Origin: Halictus rubicundus
Taxonomy: Eukaryota; Arthropoda; Insecta; Hymenoptera; Halictidae
Direction: 5' to 3'
NCBI RefSeq assembly: GCF_050948215.1
Contig: NW_027489050.1
Coordinates: forward strand, 1 to 64,000
Length of the DNA: 64,000 nt
The first letter of the stretch is position 1. Every line of letters begins with the position of its first letter. A program made the position numbers and the translations under genes. The notes beneath the pieces are model-generated. The model had not been told where the DNA came from. It was given only the letters and a program-made list of their open reading frames with translations, and ran no database searches. Below, in pieces: positions 14,062-26,156 of this stretch.

Positions 14062-14081
14062 AAAGAGGAAGCTTCATCTTT
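14062..14081. repeat. 20-bp near-perfect palindrome in the island
   Basis: AAAGAGGAAGCTTCATCTTT pairs with its own reverse complement at 9 of 10 positions per arm, centred on AAGCTT, with a perfect 8-bp core GAAGCTTC at 14,068-14,075. AAGATG at 14,049-14,054 is also the reverse complement of CATCTT at 14,075-14,080, offering an alternative hairpin. It could be a remnant of a mobile-element end or simply a hairpin-prone site. Confidence 0.6.
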
Positions 14082-14128
14082 AAATCTACGGTGGTTTTAG
14101 TCACAAAAAACACGTCTCCAGTTTCTCT

Positions 14129-14138
14129 CGGTATACCG
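14129..14138. repeat. 10-bp perfect palindrome CGGTATACCG
   Basis: CGGTATACCG equals its own reverse complement. It lies just before the A-run at 14,141-14,148. The function is unknown; it may be a protein-binding half-site pair or chance. Confidence 0.5.
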
Positions 14139-14182
14139 TGAAAAAAAATCTTATAATAAAATTAACGATGGATTATGGAACT

Positions 14183-14360
14183 TCTATCCTATCCTATCCT
14201 CTATCCTATCCTATCCTCTATCCTATCCTATCCTATCCTTTTTCCTATCCTATCCTCTATCCTATCCTATCCTCTATCCTATCCTATCCTCTATCCTATC
14301 CTATCCTCTATCCTATACTATCCTCTACCTTATCCTATCCTCTATCCTATCCAATTACCT
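14183..14360 (+). repeat. Family A spacer between the island and the second 3.85-kb copy
   Basis: This is ordinary family A satellite with CCTTTTTCC near 14,238, CTCTACCTTATCC and CCAATTACC near 14,350. It resembles the sequence just left of the island (about 13,890-14,035), so the island may sit inside what was once continuous or locally duplicated satellite. Confidence 0.65.
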
Positions 14361-17300
14361 ATCCTATCCTCTATCCTATCCTATCCTCTATCCTATCCTA
14401 TCCTCTATCCTATACTATCCTATACCTTATCCTATCCTCTATCCTATCCAATTACCTATCCTATCCTCTATCCTATCCTTTCCTCTATCCTATCCTATCC
14501 TCTATCCTAGCCTATCCTCTATCCGATCCTCTATCCTATCCTATCCTCTATCCTATCCTCTATCCTATCCTATCCTCTATCCTATCCTATCCTATCCTCT
14601 ATCCTATCCTATCCTATCCTCTATGCTATCCTATCCTTTATCCTATCCTATCCTCTATTGTATCCTATTCTCTATCCTATACTATCCTCTATCCTATCCT
14701 ATCCTCTATCATATCCTATCCTCTACCCTATCCTATCCTCTATCCTATACTTTCCTCTATACAATCCTATCCTCTATCCTATCCTATCCTCTATCCTACT
14801 CTATCCTCTATCCTACTCTATCCTCTATCCTATCCTATCCTCTATCCTATCCTATCCTCTATCCGATCCTCTATCCGATCCTCTATCCTATCCTGTATCC
14901 TATCCTATCCTCTATCCTATCCTATCCTCTATCCTATCCTATCCTTTATCCTATCCTATCCTCTATCCTATCCCATCCTCTATCCTATACTATCCTCTAC
15001 ATTATCCTATCCTCTATCCTATCCAATTACCTATCCTATCCTCTATTATATCCTTTCCTCTATCCTATCCTATCCTCTATCCGATCCTCTATCCTATCCT
15101 ATCCTCTATCCTATCCTCTATCCTATCCTATCCTCTAACCTATCCTCTATCCTATCCTCTATTATATCCTATCCTCTATCCTATCCTCTATCCTATCCTA
15201 TCCTCTATCCTATCCTATCCTCTATCCTATCCTATCCTCTATCCTATCCTATCCTCTATCCTATCCTATCCTCTATCCTATCCTATCCTCTATCCTATCC
15301 TATCCTATCCTTTTTCCTATCCTATCCTCTTTCCTATCCTATCCTCTATCCTATCCTATCCTCTATCCTATACTATCCTCTACCTTATCCTATCCTCTAT
15401 CCTATCCAATTACCTATCCTATCCTCTATCCTATCCTTTCCTCTATCCTATCCTATCCTCTATCCTATCCTATCCTCTATCCGATCCTCTATCCTATCCT
15501 ATCCCATATCCTATCCTCTATCCTATCCTATCCTCTATCCTATCCTATCCTCTATCCTATCCTATCCTATCCTCTATCCTATCCTATCCTATCCTCTATC
15601 CTATCCTATCCTCTATCCTATACTTTCCTCTATCCAATCCTATCCTCTATCCTATCCTATCCTCTATCCTACTCTATCCTCTATCCTACTCTATCCTCTA
15701 TCCTATCCTATCCTCTATCCTATCCTATCCTCTATCCGATCCTCTATCCTATCCTATCCTCTATCCGATCCTCTATCCTATCCTATCCTGTATCCTATCC
15801 TATCCTCTATCCTATCCTATCCTCTATCCTATCCTATCCTTTATCCTATCCTATCCTCTATCCTATCCCATCCTCTATCCTATACTATCCTCTCCCTTAT
15901 CCTATCCTCTATCCTATCCAATTACCTATCCTATCCTCTATTATATCCTTTCCTCTATCCTATCCTATCCTCTATCCGATCCTCTATCCTATCCTATCCT
16001 CTATCCTATCCTCTATCCTATCCTATCCTCTATCCTATCCTATCCTCTATCCTATCCTATCCTCTATCCTATCCTATCCTCTATCCTATCCTATCGTCTA
16101 TCCTATATTATCATCTATTCTATCCTATCCTGTATCCTATCCTATCATCTATCCTATCCTATCCTCTATCCTATCCTATCCTATCCTTTTTCCTATCCTA
16201 TCCTCTATCCTATCCTATCCTCTATCCTATCCTATCCTCTATCCTATCCTATCCTCTATCCTATACTATCCTCTACCTTATCCTATCCTCTATCCTATCC
16301 AATTACCTATCCTATCCTCTATCCTATCCTTTCCTCTATCCTATCCTATCCTCTATCCTATCCTATCCTCTATCCGAACCTCTATCCTATCCTATCCTCT
16401 ATCCTATCCTCTATCCTATCCTCTATCCTATCCTCTATCCTATCCTATCCTCTATCCTATCCTATCCTATCCTCTATGCTATCTAATCCTTTATCCTATC
16501 CTATCCTCTATTCTATCCTATTCTCTATCCTATACTATCCTCTATCCTATCCTATCCTATCCTCTATGCTATCTAATCCTTTATCCTATCCTATCCTCTA
16601 TTCTATCCTATTCTCTATCCTATACTATCCTCTATCCTATCCTATCCTCTATCCTATCCTATCCTCTATCCTATCCTATCCTCTATCCTATACTTTCCTC
16701 TATCCAATCCTATCCTCTATCCTATCCTATCCTCTATCCTACTCTATCCTCTATCCTACTCTATCCTCTATCCTATCCTATCCTCTATCCTATCCTATCC
16801 TCTATCCTATATTATCATCTATTCTATCCTATCCTGTATCCTATCCTATCATCTATCCTATCCTATCCTCTATCCTATCCTATCCTATCCTTTTTCCTAT
16901 CCTATCCTCTATCCTATCCTATCCTCTATCCTATCCTATCCTCTATGCTATCCTATCCTTTATCCTATCCTATCCACTATTCTATCCTATTCTCTATCCT
17001 ATACTATCCTCTATCCTATCCTATCCTCTATCCTATCCTATCCTCTATCCTATCCTATCCTCTATCCTATACTTTCCTCTATCCAATCCTATCCTCTATC
17101 CTATCCTATCCTCTATCCTACTCTATCCTCTATCCTACTCTATCCTCTATCCTATCCTATCCTCTATCCTATCCTATCCTCTATCCGATCCTCTATCCTA
17201 TCCTATCCTCTATCCTATCCTCTATCCTATCCTATCCTCTATCCTATCCTCTATCCTATCCTCTATTATATCCTATCCTCTATCCTATCCTCTATCCTAT

Positions 17301-17894
17301 CCTATCCTCTATCCTATCCTCTATCCTATCCTATCCTCTATCCTATCCTATCCTCTATCCTATCCTATCCTCTATCCTATCCTATCCTCTATCCTATCCT
17401 ATCCTCTATCCTATCCTATCCTCTATCCTATATTATCCTCTATCCTATCCTATCCTGTATCCTATCCTATCCTCTATCCTATCCTATCCTCTATCCTATC
17501 CTATCCTCTATCCTATCCTATCCTATCCTTTTTCCTATCCTATCCTCTATCCTATCCTATCCTCTATCCTATCCTATCCTCTATCCTATACTATCCTCTA
17601 CCTTATCCTATCCTCTATCCTATCCAATTACCTATCCTATCCTCTATCCTATCCTTTCCTCTATCCTATCCTATCCTCTATCCTATCCTATCCTCTATCC
17701 GAACCTCTATCCTATCCTATCCTCTATCCTATCCTCTATCCTATCCTCTATCCTATCCTATCCTCTATCCTATCCTATCCTCTATCCTATCCTATCCTAT
17801 CATTTTTCCTATCCTATCCTCTATCCTATCCTATCCTCTATCCTATACTATCCTCTACCTTATCCTATCCTCTATCCTATCCAATTACCTATCC
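14361..17894 (+). repeat. About 3.85-kb segmental duplication, second copy
   Basis: This copy matches 10,510-14,036 at offsets 3,851-3,863. Differences seen are CTACATTATCC at about 15,000 where the first copy has CTACCTTATCC, an extra 12-bp unit near 16,400, and a CCTCTTTCC variant at 15,329 without a counterpart. The paired CTATGCTATCTAATCC units near 16,480 and 16,570 match those near 12,615 and 12,707. At its end the landmark CCAATTACC continues into normal satellite (17,881 onward) where the first copy runs into the island. Confidence 0.8.
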
Positions 17895-17940
17895 TATCCT
17901 CTATCCTATGCTTTCTTCTATCCTATCCTATCCTCTATCC

Positions 17941-19178
17941 TATCCTATCCTCTATCCGATCCTCTATCCTATCCTATCCTCTATCCTATCCTCTATCCTA
18001 TCCTATCCTCTATCCTATCCTATCCTATCCTATCCTCTATCCTATCCTATCCTATCCTCTATGCTATCCTATCCTTTATCCTATCCTATCCTCTATTCTA
18101 TCCTATTCTCTATCCTATACTATCCTCTATCCTATCCTATCCTCTATCCTATCCTATCCTCTATCCTATCCTATCCTCTATCCTATACTTTCCTCTATCC
18201 AATCCTATCCTCTATCCTATCCTATCCTCTATCCTACTCTATCCTCTATCCTACTCTATCCTCTATCCTATCCTATCCTCTATCCTATCCTATCCTCTAT
18301 CCTATCCTATCCTCTATCCGATCCTCTATCCTATCCTATCCTCTATCCGATCCTCTATCCTATCCTGTATCATATCCTATCCTCTATCCTATCCTATCCT
18401 CTATCCTATCCTATCCTTTATCCTATCCTATCCTCTATCCTATCCCATCCTCTATCCTATACTATCCTCTACCTTATCCTATCCTCTATCCTATCCAATT
18501 ACCTATCCTATCCTCTATTATATCCTTTCCTCTATCCTATCCTATCCTCTATCCGATCCTCTATCCTATCCTATCCTCTATCCTATCCTCTATCCTATCC
18601 TATCCTCTATCCTATCCTCTATCCTATCCTCTATTATATCCTATCCTCTGTCCTATCCTCTATCCTATCCTATCCTCTATCCTATCCTATCCTCTATCCT
18701 ATCCTATCCTCTATCCTATATTATCCTCTATCCTATCCTATCCTGTATCCTATCCTATCCTCTATCCTATCCTATCCTCTATCCTATCCTATCCTCTATC
18801 CTATCCTATCCTCTATCCTATCCTATCCTATCCTTTTTCCTATCCTATCCTCTATCCTATCCTATCCTCTATCCTATCCTATCCTCTATCCTATACTATC
18901 CTCTACCTTATCCTATCCTCTATCCTATCCAATTACCTATCCTATCCTCTATCCTATCCTATCCTCTATCCTATCCTATCCTATCCTCTATGCTATCCTA
19001 TCCTTTATCCTATCCTATCCTCTATTCTATCCTATTCTCTATCCTATACTATCCTCTATCCTATCCTATCCTCTATCCTATCCTATCCTCTATCCTATCC
19101 TATCCTCTATCCTATATTATCCTCTATCCTATCCTATCCTCTATCCTATCCTATCCTCTATCCTATCCTATCCTCTAT
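17941..19178 (+). repeat. 5,475-bp-spaced duplication, copy 1
   Basis: The TGTATCATATCC unit at 18,366 and the CTCTGTCC unit at 18,646 recur at 23,841 and 24,121, both 5,475 bp away. The shared block is about 1.2 kb. The copies are separated by other family A sequence, so this is a dispersed duplication or part of a longer period whose middle has been replaced. Confidence 0.75.
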
Positions 19179-19631
19179 CCTATCCTATCCCCTATCCTAT
19201 ACTTTCCTCTATCCAATCCCATCCTCTATCCTATCCTATCCTCTATCCTACTCTATCCTCTATCCTACTCTATCCTCTATCCTATCCTATCCTCTATCCT
19301 ATCCAATCCTCTATCCTATCCTATCCTCTATCCTATCCTATCCTCTATCCTATATTATCCTCTACCCTATCCTATCCTCTATCCTATCCTATCCTCTATC
19401 CTATCCTATCCTATCCTTTCTCCTATCCTATCCTCTATCCTATCCTATCCTCTATCCTATACTATCCTCTACCTTATCCTATCCTCTATCCTATCCAATT
19501 ACCTATCCTATCCAATTACCTATCCTATCCTCTATCCTATGCTTTCCTCTATCCTATCCTATCCTCTATCCTATCCTATCCTCTATCCGATCCTCTATCC
19601 TATCCTATCCTCTATCCTATCCTCTATCCTA

Positions 19632-21628
19632 TCCTATCCTCTTTCCTATCCTATCCTCTATCCTATCCTATCCTCTATCCTATACTATCCTCTACCTTAT
19701 CCTATCCTCTATCCTATCCAATTACCTATCCTATCCTCTATCCTATCCTTTCCTCTATCCTATCCTATCCTCTATCCTATCCTATCCTCTATCCGATCCT
19801 CTATCCTATCCTATCCCATATCCTATCCTCTATCCTATCCTATCCTCTATCCTATCCTATCCTCTATCCTATCCTATCCTATCCTCTATCCTATCCTATC
19901 CTATCCTCTATCCTATCCTATCCTCTATCCTATACTTTCCTCTATCCAATCCTATCCTCTATCCTATCCTATCCTCTATCCTACTCTATCCTCTATCCTA
20001 CTCTATCCTCTATCCTATCCTATCCTCTATCCTATCCTATCCTCTATCCGATCCTCTATCCTATCCTATCCTCTATCCGATCCTCTATCCTATCCTATCC
20101 TGTATCCTATCCTATCCTCTATCCTATCCTATCCTCTATCCTATCCTATCCTTTATCCTATCCTATCCTCTATCCTATCCCATCCTCTATCCTATACTAT
20201 CCTCTCCCTTATCCTATCCTCTATCCTATCCAATTACCTATCCTATCCTCTATTATATCCTTTCCTCTATCCTATCCTATCCTCTATCCGATCCTCTATC
20301 CTATCCTATCCTCTATCCTATCCTCTATCCTATCCTATCCTCTATCCTATCCTATCCTCTATCCTATCCTATCCTCTATCCTATCCTATCCTCTATCCTA
20401 TCCTATCGTCTATCCTATATTATCATCTATTCTATCCTATCCTGTATCCTATCCTATCATCTATCCTATCCTATCCTCTATCCTATCCTATCCTATCCTT
20501 TTTCCTATCCTATCCTCTATCCTATCCTATCCTCTATCCTATCCTATCCTCTATCCTATCCTATCCTCTATCCTATACTATCCTCTACCTTATCCTATCC
20601 TCTATCCTATCCAATTACCTATCCTATCCTCTATCCTATCCTTTCCTCTATCCTATCCTATCCTCTATCCTATCCTATCCTCTATCCGAACCTCTATCCT
20701 ATCCTATCCTCTATCCTATCCTCTATCCTATCCTCTATCCTATCCTATCCTCTATCCTATCCTATCCTATCCTCTATGCTATCTAATCCTTTATCCTATC
20801 CTATCCTCTATTCTATCCTATTCTCTATCCTATACTATCCTCTATCCTATCCTATCCTATCCTCTATGCTATCTAATCCTTTATCCTATCCTATCCTCTA
20901 TTCTATCCTATTCTCTATCCTATACTATCCTCTATCCTATCCTATCCTCTATCCTATCCTATCCTCTATCCTATCCTATCCTCTATCCTATACTTTCCTC
21001 TATCCAATCCTATCCTCTATCCTATCCTATCCTCTATCCTACTCTATCCTCTATCCTACTCTATCCTCTATCCTATCCTATCCTCTATCCTATCCTATCC
21101 TCTATCCTATATTATCATCTATTCTATCCTATCCTGTATCCTATCCTATCATCTATCCTATCCTATCCTCTATCCTATCCTATCCTATCCTTTTTCCTAT
21201 CCTATCCTCTATCCTATCCTATCCTCTATCCTATCCTATCCTCTATGCTATCCTATCCTTTATCCTATCCTATCCACTATTCTATCCTATTCTCTATCCT
21301 ATACTATCCTCTATCCTATCCTATCCTCTATCCTATCCTATCCTCTATCCTATCCTATCCTCTATCCTATACTTTCCTCTATCCAATCCTATCCTCTATC
21401 CTATCCTATCCTCTATCCTACTCTATCCTCTATCCTACTCTATCCTCTATCCTATCCTATCCTCTATCCTATCCTATCCTCTATCCGATCCTCTATCCTA
21501 TCCTATCCTCTATCCTATCCTCTATCCTATCCTATCCTCTATCCTATCCTCTATCCTATCCTCTATTATATCCTATCCTCTATCCTATCCTCTATCCTAT
21601 CCTATCCTCTATCCTATCCTCTATCCTA
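19632..21628 (+). repeat. Third copy of the 15.3-17.3 kb segment (offset 4,312, then 4,300)
   Basis: CCTCTTTCC at 19,641 matches 15,329, CCCATATCC at 19,815 matches 15,503, and CTCTCCC at 20,204 matches 15,892, all at 4,312 bp. After a 12-bp unit difference the step becomes 4,300 (CTATGCTATCC near 16,945 and 21,245). The match ends near 21,628, where this copy has CTACTCTATCC. The rare CTCTCCC variant therefore occurs three times in this half, and twice more near 31,452 and 34,128. Confidence 0.8.
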
Positions 21629-21906
21629 CTCTATCCTCTATCCTATCCTATCCTCTATCCTATCCAATCCTCTATCCTATCCTATCCTCTATCCTATCCT
21701 ATCCTCTATCCTATATTATCCTCTACCCTATCCTATCCTCTATCCTATCCTATCCTCTATCCTATCCTATCCTATCCTTTCTCCTATCCTATCCTCTATC
21801 CTATCCTATCCTCTATCCTATACTATCCTCTACCTTATCCTATCCTCTATCCTATCCAATTACCTATCCTATCCAATTACCTATCCTATCCTCTATCCTA
21901 TGCTTT

Positions 21907-23050
21907 CCTCTATCCTATCCTATCCTCTATCCTATCCTATCCTCTATCCGATCCTCTATCCTATCCTATCCTCTATCCTATCCTCTATCCTATCCTATCC
22001 TCTATCCTATCCTATCCTCTATCCTATCCTATCCTCTATCCTATCCTATCCTCTATCCTATCCTATCCTCTATCCTATCCTATCCTCTATCCTATCCTAT
22101 CCTATCCTCTATCCTATCCTATCCTATCCTCTATGCTATCCTATCCTTTATCCTATCCTATCCTCTATTCTATCCTATTCTCTACCCTATCCTATCCTCT
22201 ATCCTATCCTATCCTCTATCCTATTCTATCCTATTATTTTTCCTATCCTATCCTCTATCCTATCCTATCCTCTATCCTATACTATCCTCTACCTTATCCT
22301 ATCCTCTATCCTATCCAATTACCTATCCTATCATCTATCCTATGCTTTCCTCTATCCTATCCTATCCTCTATCCTATCCTATCCTCTATCCGATCCTCTA
22401 TCCTATCCTATCCTCTATCCTATCCTCTATCCTATCCTATCCTCTATCCTATCCTATCCTCTATCCTATCCTATCCTATCCTCTATCCTATCCTATCCTA
22501 TCCTCTATGCTATCCTATCCTTTATCCTATCCTATCCACTATTCTATCCTATTCTCTATCCTATACTATCCTCTATCCTATCCTATCCTCTATCCTATCC
22601 TATCCTCTATCCTATCCTATCCTCTATCCTATACTTTCCTCTATCCAATCCTATCCTCTATCCTATCCTATCCTCTATCCTACTCTATCCTCTATCCTAC
22701 TCTATCCTCTATCCTATCCTATCCTCTATCCTATCCTATCCTCTATCCGATCCTCTATCCTATCCTATCCTCTATCCTATCCTCTATCCTATCCTATCCT
22801 CTATCCTATCCTCTATCCTATCCTCTATTATATCCTATCCTCTATCCTATCCTCTATCCTATCCTATCCTCTATCCTATCCTATCCTCTATCCTATCCTA
22901 TCCTCTATCCTATCCTATCCTCTATCCTATATTATCCTCTATCCTATCCTATCCTGTATCCTATCCTATCCTCTATCCTATCCTATCCTCTATCCTATCC
23001 TATCCTCTATCCTATCCTATCCTATCCTTTTTCCTATCCTATCCTCTATC
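21907..23050 (+). repeat. Segment duplicated about 14.1 kb away, copy 1
   Basis: The unit CTATTCTATCCTATTATTTT at about 22,221 and the CCGATCC at 21,948 match 36,323 and 36,050, both 14,102 bp away. After a 22-bp difference the offset becomes 14,080 (CTATGCTATCC and its neighbour with CCACTATTC, near 22,508-22,537 and 36,588-36,622). The block is about 1.1 kb. Confidence 0.72.
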
Positions 23051-23415
23051 CTATCCTATCCTCTATCCTATCCTCTATCCTATCCTCTATCCTATCCTCT
23101 ATCCTATCCTCTATCCTATCCTATCCTCTATCCTATCCTATCCTCTATCCTATCCTATCCTATCCTCTATCCTATCCTATCCTATCCTCTATGCTATCCT
23201 ATCCTTTATCCTATCCTATCCTCTATTCTATCCTATTCTCTATCCTATACTATCCTCTACCCTATCCTATCCTCTATCCTATCCTATCCTCTATCCTATC
23301 CTATCCTATCCTTTTTCCTATCCTATCCTCTATCCTATCCTATCCTCTATCCTATACTATCCTCTACCTTATCCTATCCTCTATCCTATCCAATTACCTA
23401 TCCTATCCTCTATCC

Positions 23416-24653
23416 TATCCTATCCTCTATCCGATCCTCTATCCTATCCTATCCTCTATCCTATCCTCTATCCTATCCTATCCTCTATCCTATCCTATCC
23501 TATCCTATCCTCTATCCTATCCTATCCTATCCTCTATGCTATCCTATCCTTTATCCTATCCTATCCTCTATTCTATCCTATTCTCTATCCTATACTATCC
23601 TCTATCCTATCCTATCCTCTATCCTATCCTATCCTCTATCCTATCCTATCCTCTATCCTATACTTTCCTCTATCCAATCCTATCCTCTATCCTATCCTAT
23701 CCTCTATCCTACTCTATCCTCTATCCTACTCTATCCTCTATCCTATCCTATCCTCTATCCTATCCTATCCTCTATCCTATCCTATCCTCTATCCGATCCT
23801 CTATCCTATCCTACCCTCTATCCGATCCTCTATCCTATCCTGTATCATATCCTATCCTCTATCCTATCCTATCCTCTATCCTATCCTATCCTTTATCCTA
23901 TCCTATCCTCTATCCTATCCCATCCTCTATCCTATACTATCCTCTACCTTATCCTATCCTCTATCCTATCCAATTACCTATCCTATCCTCTATTATATCC
24001 TTTCCTCTATCCTATCCTATCCTCTATCCGATCCTCTATCCTATCCTATCCTCTATCCTATCCTCTATCCTATCCTATCCTCTATCCTATCCTCTATCCT
24101 ATCCTCTATTATATCCTATCCTCTGTCCTATCCTCTATCCTATCCTATCCTCTATCCTATCCTATCCTCTATCCTATCCTATCCTCTATCCTATATTATC
24201 CTCTATCCTATCCTATCCTGTATCCTATCCTATCCTCTATCCTATCCTATCCTCTATCCTATCCTATCCTCTATCCTATCCTATCCTCTATCCTATCCTA
24301 TCCTATCCTTTTTCCTATCCTATCCTCTATCCTATCCTATCCTCTATCCTATCCTATCCTCTATCCTATACTATCCTCTACCTTATCCTATCCTCTATCC
24401 TATCCAATTACCTATCCTATCCTCTATCCTATCCTATCCTCTATCCTATCCTATCCTATCCTCTATGCTATCCTATCCTTTATCCTATCCTATCCTCTAT
24501 TCTATCCTATTCTCTATCCTATACTATCCTCTATCCTATCCTATCCTCTATCCTATCCTATCCTCTATCCTATCCTATCCTCTATCCTATATTATCCTCT
24601 ATCCTATCCTATCCTCTATCCTATCCTATCCTCTATCCTATCCTATCCTCTAT
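23416..24653 (+). repeat. 5,475-bp-spaced duplication, copy 2
   Basis: This copy matches 17,941-19,178 with the same landmark order: CCGATCC, CTATGCTATCC, TATTCTATCCTATTC, TATACTTTCC, CTACTCTATCC, CCGATCC, TGTATCATATCC, CCCATCC, CCAATTACC, CTCTGTCC, CCTTTTTCC. One difference was seen near 23,815 (CTACCCTCTATCC against CTATCCTCTATCC). Confidence 0.75.
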
Positions 24654-25800
24654 CCGATCCTCTATCCTATCCTATCCTCTATCCGATCCTCTATCCTATC
24701 CTGTATCCTATCCTATCCTTTATCCTATCCTATCCTCTATCCTATCCTATCCTTTATCCTATCCTATCCTCTATCCTATCCCATCCTCTATCCTATACTA
24801 TCCAATACCTTATCCTATCCTCTATCCTATCCAATTACCTATCCTATCCTCTATTATATCCTTTCCTCTATCCTATCCTATCCTCTATCCGATCCTCTAT
24901 CCTATCCTATCCTCTATCCTATCCTCTATCCTATCCTATCCTCTATCCTATCCTCTATCCTATCCTATCCTATATCCTATCCTATCCTCTATCCTATCCT
25001 ATCCTCTATCCTATCCTATCCTCTATCCTATATTATCCTCTATCCTATCCTATCCTGTATCCTATCCTATCCTCTATCCTATATTATCCTCTATCCTATC
25101 CTATCCTTTTTCCTATCCTATCCTCTATCCTATCCTATCCTCTATCCTATCCTATCCTCTATCCTATACTATCCTCTACCTTATCCTATCCTCTATCCTA
25201 TCCAATTACCTATCCTATCCTCTATTATATCCTTTCCTCTATCCTATCCTATCCTCTATCAGATCCTCTATCCTATCCTATCCTCTATCCTATCCTTTAT
25301 CCTATCCTCTATCCTATCCTATCCTGTATCCTATCCTATCCTCTATCCTATCCTATCCTCTATCCTATCCTATCCTCTATCCTATCCTATCCTCTATCCT
25401 ATACTATCCTATACCTTATCCTATCCTCTATCCTATCCAATTACCTATCCTATCCTCTATCCTATCCTTTCCTCTATCCTATCCTATCCTCTATCCTAGC
25501 CTATCCTCTATCCGATCCTCTATCCTATCCTATCCTCTATCCTATCCTCTATCCTAACCTATCCTCTATCCTATCCTATCCTATCCTCTATCCTATCCTA
25601 TCCTATCCTCTATGCTATCCTATCCTTTATCATATCCTATCCTCTATTGTATCCTATTCTCTATCCTATACTATCTTCTATCCTATCCTGTCCTCTATCA
25701 TATCCTATCCTCTACCCTATCCTATCCTCTATCCTATCCTATCCTCTATCCTATCCTATCCTCTATCCGATCCTCTATCCTATCCTATCCTCTATCCTAT
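24654..25800 (+). repeat. Family A satellite up to the A/B boundary
   Basis: Family A landmarks continue: CCGATCC pairs, TGTATCC, CCCATCC, a CCAATACC variant near 24,800, CCTTTTTCC near 25,107, CCTAGCC near 25,497 and CTATTGTATCC near 25,646. The final 500 bp resembles the 4.3-4.9 kb and 10.4-10.9 kb stretches. Beyond about 25,800, CTATCTTATCC and AATATCGTTT units mark family B. Confidence 0.8.
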
Positions 25801-26007
25801 CCTATCCTCTATCTTATCCTATCCTCTATCCTATCCTCTATCCTATCCTCTATCTTATCCTATCCTCTATCCTATCCTCTACCCTATCCTCTATCCTATC
25901 CTATCCTCTATCCTATCCTCTACCCTATCTTATCCTCTATAATATCGTTTACTCTGTCATATCCTATCCTCTATCCTATAATATCATCTATCCTATTCTA
26001 TAGTCTA

Positions 26008-26156
26008 TCCTATCCTCTATCCTATCCTCTATCCTATCCTCTATCCTATCCTCTATCCTATCCTCTATCCTATCCTCTATCCTATCCTCTATCCTATCCT
26101 CTATCCTATCCTCTATCCTATCCTCTATCCTATCCTCTATCCTATCCTCTATCCTA
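26008..26156 (+). repeat. Pure 12-bp array (TATCCTATCCTC), about 12 units
   Basis: This is a perfectly regular run of the 12-bp unit with no 17-bp units, directly after CTATTCTATAGTC. The same junction precedes the other pure 12-bp arrays in family B, whose copy number varies. Confidence 0.9.

Larger units (their letters stand above)
14036..14161 (-). other. 41-codon open frame on the - strand of the island (possible gene fragment)
   Basis: On the - strand the island is open for 41 codons, from just after an in-frame TAA (complement of 14,162-14,164) to a TAG (complement of 14,036-14,038) at the satellite junction. The translation includes PRETGDVFFVTKTTVD and ends ...YSDILKFM. The composition looks like ordinary protein, unlike the monotonous satellite peptides. 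The only internal ATG lies late, so no full start is present; if real, it is the 3' end of an exon or a piece of a transposon gene. The terminal TAG proves little, since TAG is abundant in the satellite's - strand. A 120-base open run by chance is quite possible, so this is only a lead. Confidence 0.25.
14038..14182. other. Unique A+T-rich island inside the satellite
   Basis: This is the only stretch that cannot be read as TATCC/TATCCTC units. Satellite stops after CCTATCCTA at about 14,038 and resumes with TCTATCC at about 14,183. The island is rich in A and T, contains normal G, and includes A-runs (six A at 14,105-14,110, eight A at 14,141-14,148), a HindIII hexamer at 14,069-14,074 and two palindromes. 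I see no convincing terminal inverted repeats or target-site duplication, although flanking duplications would be hard to recognise in this repeat. It could be a fragment of a mobile element, a relic of the ancestral non-satellite sequence, or filler DNA captured at a repair junction. I do not recognise the family. Confidence 0.9.

Noticed and set aside
14138..14182. Frame starting at GTG 14,138 and running from the island into the satellite, and the ATG in ATGGATTATGG at 14,169
   Set aside because: Only a dozen or so non-satellite codons precede endless repeat translation; no initiation context or homology supports it.
14038..14182. Complete small transposon with terminal inverted repeats
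   Set aside because: The ends (ATAAATTTTAAGAT and ATCTTATAATAAAATT) are only loosely inverted and do not lie exactly at the borders; target-site duplication cannot be told apart from satellite. A fragment remains possible.
242..25942. Giant + strand open frames (884 to 2,870 codons) with Ser/Ile/Leu/Tyr/Pro repeats, as possible structural or surface proteins
   Set aside because: The satellite unit lacks stops in every + frame, so such frames are unavoidable. They overlap in all three frames, have no non-repetitive domain or consistent start, and end only where variant units create TAG or TAA.
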